Part shown: piece after piece, positions 1 through 5,663 of the stretch
Layout of the letters: every line of letters begins with the position of its first letter
Position numbering within the stretch: the stretch's first letter is position 1
Source: Myxococcales bacterium UBA5297
GTDB taxonomy: Bacteria; Myxococcota; Myxococcia; Myxococcales; UBA5297
Assembly (NCBI GenBank): GCA_002408385.1
Contig: DHSB01000095.1
Coordinates: 75,696 to 84,814 of the forward strand
Reading direction: 5' to 3'
Length of the DNA stretch: 9,119 bases
Program-made: the position numbers and the translations under genes
The notes under the pieces: generated by a model
What the model saw: the letters and a program-made list of their open reading frames with translations, nothing else
Database searches by the model: none
Told to the model about the DNA's origin: nothing

Positions 1-414
1 GCTCGGCCGGCTTGGGGGTAGGTCGCGTTGGGGCAGGCACTCAACCTCGCGGCCAGCGCGGGACCGCGCTCTCCTTGAAGTTGAACGTGTCCCTGCCCTC
101 ACCCCCCTCCGGGTGCGCGCGGTAGCGCACAAGTTCTTCTGCGTGATCGAAGGGCCGGAGACCAGCACGGGTGCTTCCGCTCTTCACCGCCATCCTCGAC
201 GCCGACGAGCAGCGTGCCGCCCGCCAAGCCTGCCCGAATCCGCCCGACATCAGCCCTAACTTACGCTGTAACTACGCACAGTTGCGGGCCGTTCTCGATG
301 CCTCAGGAAGGCACCGCTGGAGCCCCAGGATGGCCCAGGAGCGGCCGTTCGGCGCCGGCCTTGATTTGGTCCACCTTCGGTGGTGAGGAGGGATCCGGTT
401 GCAGTGCGGCAACG

Positions 415-481
415 CAGTCCTTCGTCCCCACAACTTCGCCTGTTCGCTGGCGAAGGCGTCCTTCCGGGGGCCGAAGGACTG
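415..481. repeat. Nested inverted repeats (hairpin cluster)
   Basis: CAGTCCTTCG at 415-424 is matched by its exact reverse complement CGAAGGACTG at 472-481. Inside this pair lie CTTCGCC (434-440) with GGCGAAG (449-455), and GTCCTTC (458-464) with GAAGGAC (473-479). The outer and the third pair share an arm, so they are alternative, mutually exclusive folds. Neither strand has a T-run after the structure, so a classical terminator is not supported. The cluster ends just before the direct repeat at 486-520 and could be part of a mobile-element end or a structured transcript. Confidence 0.5.
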
Positions 482-485
482 ATGG

Positions 486-520
486 GAAAGTGGGTCTGGT
501 TTGCCGCCGAAAGTGGGTCT
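486..520. repeat. 12-bp direct repeat, possible IS21-type terminus remnant
   Basis: GAAAGTGGGTCT occurs at 486-497 and again at 509-520, a period of 23 bp. On the minus strand each copy reads AGACCCACTTTC. Multiple short terminal repeats of this kind, with a CCCACTTT core, resemble the ends of IS21-family elements, but no istA or istB coding sequence is present. The element identity is an inference from pattern memory. The repeat itself is seen directly. Confidence 0.35.
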
Positions 521-588
521 CTCCGAAACGGCGCCAGGGTGGCGATCAAAATCGCTCTACCGGCCAGCCAGGGCCCTTCTCGGGCCGC

Positions 589-1716
589 TCATGAGCGCCT
601 CCGCAGACCCTTCGCTCGGGGGCCGAACGCGTCCTCTGGCGCGAGCCGCGCATAGAGCTCGTGAAGCTTCGAACGCAGCACCTCCTTAGGCGGCAGGAAC
701 GTCTGGTACTCCGCGACGAGCGTGGGCGAGGTCGTTCGCGCGAGCGCATACTCGACGACTTGGTCGTCCTTCGTCGCGCAGAGCAGTACGCCGATCGAGG
801 GCCGCTCGTGCTGCTTCCTTACATCGCGATCGAGCGCCTCGACGTAGAACGAGAGCTGTCCGAGATCGGCGGGCTTGAACTCGTCAACCTTCAGCTCGAA
901 GGCGACAAGGCACTGCAGTCCCCGGTGGAAGAACACGAGGTCGACCGTGAAATCCTGGGTACCGACCTGCAGGTGGTACTGCGAGCCGACGAAGCAGAAG
1001 TCGCGGCCGAGCTCGGTGAGAAAACGGCCGAGGTTTCGAAGAAGCGCGCCATGGAGGTCGGCCTCGGAGTGTTCGGCTGCCAAGCCAAGAAACTCGACGT
1101 TGTAGGCGTTCTTGAACTCGTCGCGCGCCGCCGGATGAATTCGTGTCACCGCTGGTGACACTCTCTTCGGAAGGGGCCTGGACCTCAGCACAGCGCCCGA
1201 GCGGATTTGCCGCTCGAGCTCCCGCTTGGGCCAGCGCTCCTTGATGGCGGCGAGGATGTAGAACTCGCGCGTCTCCACGGGCTTCGCCTGGCTGAGGATG
1301 ATCAGGTGGTGCGTCCACGGCAATTGTCTCACCAGCGGTGAGACTTTTCGGTTCAGGCGGTACGCCTCGTAGAACTGCCGCATCCGGAAGAGGTTCGGGC
1401 GCGTGTAGCCGCGGATGCCGGGGTAGCGCCTCGCGAGATCGGTGGCGAGCTCCTCGACGACACCGTCTCCCCACTCGGCGCTGGCGATCTTCCGGCTGAT
1501 GTACTCGCCGAGCTCCCAGTAGTGCTCGACGAGGACGGTGTTCACGACTTGGTAGCCACGAGCGCGGGCTGCCTCGATGAGCGCGATGACCTCGGCGAAG
1601 CGCGAGCTCCCTCCGATGACGACCGCCCGCTTTGCACGAGGTGCAGCGAGCGCCGTTGTCTTGGCGGCGGGCTTCGCGCGCGAGGTGCGCTTCTTCGACG
1701 AGATCTTCGCGGTCAT
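589..1716 (-). CDS. DUF1016/YhcG-family PDDEXK nuclease domain protein
   Basis: A 375-residue protein of the YhcG (DUF1016) family, predicted to be a cytoplasmic DNA-acting nuclease of the PD-(D/E)XK superfamily. Residues about 1-35 form a basic Lys/Ala-rich tail, unusual for the family and suggestive of nucleic-acid contact. Residues about 40-180 are the helical DUF1016 N-terminal domain (HYWELG near 66, RQLPWTHHLIIL near 130-141). Residues about 205-345 are the nuclease domain, with E218, D259 and the E274-L-K276 pair as the expected metal-binding and catalytic residues, followed by the family's LLCATKDD and VEYAL blocks. All key residues are present, so it appears intact. I chose ATG at 1716 because the longer frame to 1824 adds only non-conserved sequence; an AAGGTG motif lies 11 bases upstream, a rather long spacing. 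The gene stands alone. Family members are often found in accessory or defence regions, but the biological role is unproven. Confidence 0.9.
   Translation of the reverse strand: MTAKISSKKRTSRAKPAAKTTALAAPRAKRAVVIGGSSRFAEVIALIEAARARGYQVVNTVLVEHYWELGEYISRKIASAEWGDGVVEELATDLARRYPGIRGYTRPNLFRMRQFYEAYRLNRKVSPLVRQLPWTHHLIILSQAKPVETREFYILAAIKERWPKRELERQIRSGAVLRSRPLPKRVSPAVTRIHPAARDEFKNAYNVEFLGLAAEHSEADLHGALLRNLGRFLTELGRDFCFVGSQYHLQVGTQDFTVDLVFFHRGLQCLVAFELKVDEFKPADLGQLSFYVEALDRDVRKQHERPSIGVLLCATKDDQVVEYALARTTSPTLVAEYQTFLPPKEVLRSKLHELYARLAPEDAFGPRAKGLRRRS
1143..1161. repeat. 19-bp perfect palindrome inside nuclease gene (copy 1)
   Basis: GTGTCACC-GCT-GGTGACAC has two perfect 8-base arms around a 3-base centre. 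It encodes V186-S-P-A-V-T191 of the nuclease on the minus strand. Its 13-base core, TCACCGCTGGTGA, is the exact reverse complement of the core of the copy at 1326-1344. Confidence 0.85.
1326..1344. repeat. 19-bp perfect palindrome inside nuclease gene (copy 2, inverted)
   Basis: GTCTCACC-AGC-GGTGAGAC has two perfect 8-base arms around a 3-base centre. It encodes V125-S-P-L-V-R130 of the nuclease. It lies 183 bases (61 codons) from the first copy, in the same reading frame, so both palindromes give a VSPxV peptide. Confidence 0.85.
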
Positions 1717-1834
1717 GGGAGTGAGAACACCTTCCGGCGGGCTCCGCGATTTCGCAAGCGGCGCTGGCGGCAGAGGATGGACAAGAAGGTGGTGCGCGCT
1801 GCCGAAGGAGCGAACTGGGCGCATCTGCCCGGTC

Positions 1835-1864
1835 GGCTCCCTCCGCGGTCACCACCGTGGAGCC
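1835..1864. repeat. Hairpin in the spacer between the TonB-like and nuclease genes
   Basis: GGCTCC (1835-1840) pairs with GGAGCC (1859-1864), and GCGGT/ACCGT inside nearly extends the stem. The hairpin lies about 95 bases past the stop of the TonB-like gene and about 120 bases before the nuclease start. It could reduce read-through, but no T-run follows on the minus strand, so an intrinsic terminator is only weakly supported. Confidence 0.25.
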
Positions 1865-1957
1865 AGGCGGAGAAGTGGCTGGCGCTCACGGCGCCGCTCG
1901 CGCACCCCTGGGCCACAACCAACCGCGGGCTCTCGGGAGGCCGTCCCCGACCTGCAT

Positions 1958-3193
1958 CTACCGGAAGAGCTGCAGCCCGCCGCGATTGACCTCGAAGAGG
2001 AAGCCGAAGGTGAAGCGGATCTCCCCGCGCTCGTCCTGCAGCGCCGGCGGCGGGTTGGGGAAGGGCTGGGCGCGCCGGAAGGCCTCGATGGCCTCGGTGT
2101 CGAGGAAGTCGACGCCGCTCGAGCGGTCGACCGACGCCGTCTTCACCCGCCCCTCGCTGTCGAGGGTGACCGAGAGGACCGTGTAGCGGTCCTTGTAGAG
2201 GTAGAGCTCGCCGGTCGGGTCGCGGCGGCGCACCAGGGTGTTGGGATCCCAGTGCATGCCGACGTTCTGCTTCACCCGGTTGAAGAAGGACGAGTGCTTC
2301 CACTCCCGGGTGTTCAGGAAGGTCCCGTCGCCCTCCTCGATGTCGTCGCGCGAGCTCACGTCGGAGGCCGGAGCGCCGATGATCCGGTCGAGCACCGCGG
2401 CCGAGGGCATCAGGGTGCGCAGCTCGCGCGTGCCCGCCTTGCCGAGTGAGCCGGTCAGCTCGCCGCCCTCCTCGCCTCCGGCCTGGATGCGCAACCGGTG
2501 CGAGTTGCCGAAGATCTCGTCCTGCGCCTCCTGGTTCATCAGGTTGCCGCCGAGGCCGTCGAGCTTGAGCGCCAACCTGTCGCGCCGCTGCGTGCTCGGG
2601 ATCTCGAGCATCGCCTTGCCCCTGCCCTCGGACGGCTCCTTGGGGTCGTTGCCGGTGCCCTCGTTGCCGGCGAGCACCGGCTTCTCGACCGCGTCGTGCC
2701 CCTTGGCCGTCTCGTTGGCCTTGACCGTGGTCGTCGGGCGCGGCGCGGCGTTGCGGTAGTTGAGGGTGCGGTCCCTGGAGATGGTCTCCTTGTCCACCCG
2801 GTTGTTCGTCTCGGCGAGGAACTTCGCGTCGTCGTCGGGCTTCTGCCCGTTGCCCGGCGCCACGTCGACGACGCGCCCGTCGGGCTTCCTCTCGGGCTCC
2901 TTCTTCTTCTCGAGCTCGGGCTTGAGCGGCTCGGCGGCGGCGAGCGGGTCGGACGCGGGCGCCTTGCGGCCCGCGCTCCGGTTCTGCTCCCAGGCCGAGC
3001 GGGGCACGGCGCGCAGCGCCACCGGGCTGAGCTTCGTCTCGGGCGGAGGCTCGATCTTCCCGAGCAGGCCGCCGAAGCCGGTCAGGGAGACGAAGAGCGC
3101 GAACAGGCCGTGGGCGGCGAGCGCGACGAGCGCCGCTATCGTCCATCGGAGCGCCGCGCCGGGGCGCTGTCGTCTTCGCGGGTGGCTCTTCAA
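1958..3193 (-). CDS. TonB C-terminal-domain envelope protein (TonB-like energy transducer)
   Basis: A 411-residue inner-membrane-anchored periplasmic protein. A short basic N-terminus (KSHPRRRQR) is followed by one transmembrane helix at about 17-39, a TonB-type N-in anchor. Residues about 45-300 are a long, charged, proline-containing linker that includes a segment (DDAKFLAETNNRVDKET, 120-136) which I associate with TonB-like proteins of Myxococcota. Residues about 300-403 match a TonB C-terminal domain: FFNRVKQNVGMHW, then YTVLSVTLDSEGRV, a helix with LDTEAIEAFRRAQPFPNPP, and a final strand IRFTFGFLFEV. TonB proteins carry energy from an ExbB/ExbD motor to outer-membrane partners, but no exbB, exbD or receptor gene is nearby, so the partner is unknown. 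It could equally be a trans-envelope motility or structural component. The start is TTG, chosen because GAGGAA sits 4 bases upstream and the predicted protein then begins correctly for a membrane anchor. Confidence 0.85.
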   Translation of the reverse strand: MKSHPRRRQRPGAALRWTIAALVALAAHGLFALFVSLTGFGGLLGKIEPPPETKLSPVALRAVPRSAWEQNRSAGRKAPASDPLAAAEPLKPELEKKKEPERKPDGRVVDVAPGNGQKPDDDAKFLAETNNRVDKETISRDRTLNYRNAAPRPTTTVKANETAKGHDAVEKPVLAGNEGTGNDPKEPSEGRGKAMLEIPSTQRRDRLALKLDGLGGNLMNQEAQDEIFGNSHRLRIQAGGEEGGELTGSLGKAGTRELRTLMPSAAVLDRIIGAPASDVSSRDDIEEGDGTFLNTREWKHSSFFNRVKQNVGMHWDPNTLVRRRDPTGELYLYKDRYTVLSVTLDSEGRVKTASVDRSSGVDFLDTEAIEAFRRAQPFPNPPPALQDERGEIRFTFGFLFEVNRGGLQLFR

Positions 3194-3197
3194 AGGC

Positions 3198-3203
3198 TTC
3201 CTC
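3198..3203 (-). promoter_or_regulatory. Ribosome binding site that fixes a TTG start
   Basis: On the minus strand GAGGAA lies 4 bases before TTG at 3193. No in-frame ATG near this point offers a comparable site, so this motif supports the rare TTG start of the TonB-like gene. Confidence 0.6.
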
Positions 3204-3491
3204 GGCCGGGCCGTCGTCCCGTCGGAGAGCGGCCCGCCAATACGGATGATAACGCCGCGCCGACGAGGTTGTTTCTCCCTCGCCCGGCCTGCCTTCGAGG
3301 CCTCTGCCGCCCGGCCGCACGGGCGGCCGTGGGTCTGGGCTTCGCCTTCGGCCTGGAGATCCGTCGAAAAATCCTTCGGCTCACCCGTGAGCGTCTCTCC
3401 CGACGCGCTCCGCGGCGGGAGCGGAGTCGAAGGGCCTCGACTTCGCCTCCCTCGCTGCTCGGGAGGCTACGCTCGAGGTGACCGGCGGGGC

Positions 3492-3511
3492 CGCCAGCAC
3501 GAAGGCTGGCG
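3492..3511 (-). terminator. Possible terminator hairpin after the SpoIID-domain gene
   Basis: A 7-bp stem, CGCCAGC with GCTGGCG, and a 6-base loop start about 50 bases past the stop at 3562. The minus-strand sequence after the stem is G+C rich rather than T-rich, so this is weak support for termination. Confidence 0.25.
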
Positions 3512-3561
3512 CTCCGGCCCTCCTGGCGTCTGACCGCGTCATCACGGGAATGGCCGGACGT

Positions 3562-5352
3562 CTAGTAGACCTTGGCCGGCTCGGCGCCATTGAAGTAGTG
3601 GCGCAAGATCTCCCGGTAGCTCTGGCCGTGCTCGGCGCGGCCGATGGCTCCGGTCTGGCACATCCCGACCCCGTGCCCCCAGCCCCCGCCGTGGAAGATC
3701 CAGTCGGGCTGGCTCTTGCTCGGCGGCTCGATCTGGAACATCGAGCTGTTGAGGTTCTTGAAGAGCCGGCGGATGTTGAGCTCGCCGCGCACCTGCGTCG
3801 CGCCGTCGTCGCCGCTGATGCAGAGGACGCTGCCGCGCCCCGAGGAGCCGCGCCCGGTGAGCGAGAGGACGCGCACGTGCCCGACGCCGAGGTGCCGGGT
3901 GATCTCGTCGACTTCGGCCTGGCTGAAGCGCCGCTCCCAACGGTACTTGCTCGCTTTCGAGAACGACGAGATGGCGCAGTAGGACTTGGCCGGCGTGCCC
4001 AAGAACGCGCCCAGGCGCTTGTCGCCGACCCGGTCGAACCTCTCGCCGCCTTCGACGAGGTCCGGCCGGCCGCGCAGGGAGAGGTTGGGCAGGCCGCCCC
4101 AGACGATCTCGTTGTCCTCGGTGTGCCCGCCGCAGACCGCGCTGTAGACCGAGTCGACGAGCCTGCCGTCGGGCGAGAAGAGGATCTCGCCGGAGGTGTC
4201 GGCGATGGCCTTGTCGGTGGTCGCCGCCTCGCCGCTCAGGCCCGTGTAGACCTGGCAGTGCTGCTCGGCGCACAGCAGGTAGGGATCGGTCAGGTGCCGG
4301 GTGCCGATCTTCGCGAGCACCTCACCGCGCGCGGTGACCGACTGCGCCTTGAGCGCCTCGGGGTGGGCGCGCGCGAAGATCTCCGAGGGGACGATGCCGC
4401 GCACGTAGCTCTCGAGCGGCAGCGCGTTGACGACGGAGATGCCGCCCAACCTGTCGACGACCAGCTCCAAATCGCCGCGGTAGGTGCGGTCCTGACGCCC
4501 GTGCCAGCTATAGCCGATGCCGTGCTCGACCGACTTGACTTGAAACGGGCCGCCGTCCGGCGAGCTGATGCTCACCAGGTCTTCGGCCATCGCCATGACG
4601 ATGCCGTTCTCGTCGAGGACCTCGAGCAGCCCGTGCGGTCGGCGCTCGAGCGAGGGGACGAGGCTGCCCTGGAAGCCGTAGCGCTGGTGCAGGTCCTTGA
4701 GCGTCTCCTTGGCCTGCTCCTCGGGCAGCTTCTGGCCGATGAAGAGGAGGTAGCGCCGGTTGTCGAGCACCTTGCCGGCGATGCCGTACCGGCTGCCGGC
4801 GACGGAGGAGCGCACCTCGAAGCCGCGGCCGGTCCACAGCGCCTTCGCCTCGGCGAGGCCCGCCTTGTCGTCGTGGCGCAGCTCGGCGACCTGCACCGAC
4901 CAGACGACCACGCCGGGCTCGAAGCTCTTGAGCCGTACGGTCCAAGCCGAGCCGGCGGGCGCCTCGAGCACCTTGTTGAGCCCGCCGCGAGCCTGCAGGC
5001 GCATGCGGCCCTTGGGGACGAAGGTCACCGCCTGCTGCGCCTCCATCAGGCGCACGGTGACGTAGGGGACCCCGCCCTCGAAGCTGAGCTGCTTGCGGCC
5101 GTAGAGCCGCTCGAGCGGATCGTTGGGATCAGGCAGGTCGAGAGCAGAGTCCCCGTCGTCTGGAGCGCTCGCCGCGGACGCCGCCGGCAGGGCCACAGAC
5201 GGCTCGGGAGCCGGCCGGGCCTCCTCCTGACCTGGCGGGTTGCCTGCCTTCGGCGCGGCGGGCATCGCCGCGGCACAAGAGAGGAGGGCGATGCCGAGCG
5301 CGGCAGCAGACAAGCTCAACGATGGGGCTCGGGGGAGGGCTCGGTGAACCAT
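3562..5352 (-). CDS. SpoIID/LytB-domain lipoprotein, predicted lytic transglycosylase
   Basis: A 596-residue exported protein of the SpoIID/LytB family, whose characterised members cleave glycan strands of peptidoglycan stripped of stem peptides. Residues 1-26 form a signal peptide ending in a lipobox (LLSC, Cys26), so it is probably a lipoprotein. Residues about 28-75 are a low-complexity Ala/Pro linker. Residues about 150-235 (VQVAELRHDDKAGLAEA... then YLLFIGQKLPEEQAKET) have the repeat pattern of a SPOR-like domain. The SpoIID domain spans about 295-596: LPLESYVRGIVPSEI with the likely catalytic Glu324, PEALKAQSVTARGE, a Cys361/His365-Cys366 cluster that may bind zinc as in SpoIID, CGGHTEDNE, and the C-terminal signature GWGHGVGMCQTGAIGRAEHG with a terminal HYFNG motif. 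It is longer than minimal SpoIID proteins because of the N-terminal half. ATG at 5352 gives a proper signal peptide; the in-frame GTG at 5391 would add 13 residues and spoil it. No strong Shine-Dalgarno is seen. Confidence 0.92.
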   Translation of the reverse strand: MVHRALPRAPSLSLSAAALGIALLSCAAAMPAAPKAGNPPGQEEARPAPEPSVALPAASAASAPDDGDSALDLPDPNDPLERLYGRKQLSFEGGVPYVTVRLMEAQQAVTFVPKGRMRLQARGGLNKVLEAPAGSAWTVRLKSFEPGVVVWSVQVAELRHDDKAGLAEAKALWTGRGFEVRSSVAGSRYGIAGKVLDNRRYLLFIGQKLPEEQAKETLKDLHQRYGFQGSLVPSLERRPHGLLEVLDENGIVMAMAEDLVSISSPDGGPFQVKSVEHGIGYSWHGRQDRTYRGDLELVVDRLGGISVVNALPLESYVRGIVPSEIFARAHPEALKAQSVTARGEVLAKIGTRHLTDPYLLCAEQHCQVYTGLSGEAATTDKAIADTSGEILFSPDGRLVDSVYSAVCGGHTEDNEIVWGGLPNLSLRGRPDLVEGGERFDRVGDKRLGAFLGTPAKSYCAISSFSKASKYRWERRFSQAEVDEITRHLGVGHVRVLSLTGRGSSGRGSVLCISGDDGATQVRGELNIRRLFKNLNSSMFQIEPPSKSQPDWIFHGGGWGHGVGMCQTGAIGRAEHGQSYREILRHYFNGAEPAKVY

Positions 5353-5663
5353 GTGCGGGATCTGCCGCTCAATTAACACACGGGAGACCACCTCACCAAG
5401 GAACGCGCGGCCAAGGCGTGAGGCAAGCGGCCCTCCGAGCCGAAAGCCGCCTGACGGAAACTCCCTCCACCGTCGAGGCCGCAGGCGACGCGGCCGACCG
5501 CCAGCGCGGAGAGAAGTGCCTCCTCTTCGGTCGGAACGGCGAATCCTCTCGGAGCGCGCGCCGAATCGTCCCGCCTTCGGGAAGCAGCCCGCCCGGACCT
5601 GGAAGCGTCGCGGCGAGACACCGACGTGTCACCCGAGCGGCCGACAGGTTTGGCGTCAGCGCA
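5353..5663. other. Intergenic region upstream of the SpoIID gene
   Basis: This 311-base spacer between the cstA stop and the SpoIID gene has no convincing gene. An isolated AT-rich patch at 5370-5378 reads GTTAAT on the minus strand (5377-5372) and could be a -10 box about 20 bases before the ATG, with TTGGTG some 17 bases upstream of the overlapping TTAATT. The match is poor. A small hairpin GACAC/GTGTC at 5617-5630 follows cstA by about 35 bases but lacks a T-run. Confidence 0.4.

Larger units (their letters stand above)
1..588. other. Gene-poor region with hairpins; possible decayed mobile-element sequence
   Basis: No reading frame here has a recognisable protein, a convincing ribosome binding site, or the third-position G+C pattern of the neighbouring genes. 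The frames that stay open are short, arginine- and proline-rich and overlap each other, as expected by chance at this G+C. What can be seen is structure: a short hairpin at 371-383, a nested set of inverted repeats at 415-481, and a 12-bp direct repeat at 486-497 and 509-520. The stretch lies downstream of the minus-strand nuclease gene and may be a relic of an insertion. The left edge of the window could also hold the tail of a neighbouring gene that I do not recognise. Confidence 0.5.
3194..3561. other. Intergenic region between TonB-like and SpoIID genes
   Basis: This 368-base spacer should hold the promoter of the TonB-like gene. The only AT-rich patch is near 3240-3253, where the minus strand reads TATCAT (3251-3246), a possible -10 box, but no good -35 box stands 16-18 bases upstream. 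Several G+C-rich hairpins are present: GCCGCCC/GGGCGGC at 3306-3312 and 3321-3327, CTCAC/GTGAG at 3380-3391, and CGCCAGC/GCTGGCG at 3492-3498 and 3505-3511. None has a T-run on the minus strand. Short frames here are arginine-rich and unconvincing. Confidence 0.5.

Noticed and set aside
214..594. Plus-strand frame of 126 codons in the left region
   Set aside because: The composition is Ser/Arg/Pro/Gly-rich with no recognisable domain. It covers the hairpins and direct repeat, and two other open frames overlap it equally well.
661..1158. Plus-strand open frame of 165 codons
   Set aside because: It is antisense to the nuclease domain of the DUF1016 protein, whose minus-strand frame shows conserved catalytic motifs.
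1717..1824. N-terminal extension of the nuclease by 36 codons
   Set aside because: The extra residues are low-complexity and do not resemble the family. The basic tail that begins at 1716 already precedes the conserved domain.
1713..3320. Minus-strand open frame of 535 codons
   Set aside because: It overlaps the TonB-like gene in another frame. It is almost entirely Arg/Ala/Gly/Pro, while the correct frame has a membrane helix and a TonB domain.
3306..3329. G+C hairpin in the spacer as an intrinsic terminator
   Set aside because: The stem is good (GCCGCCC/GGGCGGC), but neither strand shows a T-run after it, and such stems are common by chance at this G+C.
3190..3590. Small minus-strand frames (64 and 69 codons) in the spacer before the TonB-like gene
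   Set aside because: They are Arg/Ala-rich, lack ribosome binding sites, overlap one another, and one runs into the SpoIID gene end.
3478..5376. Plus-strand open frame of 632 codons
   Set aside because: It is the mirror of the SpoIID-domain gene. The composition is Val/Ala/Asp/Arg repeats typical of antisense frames in G+C-rich DNA, with no domain and no ribosome binding site.
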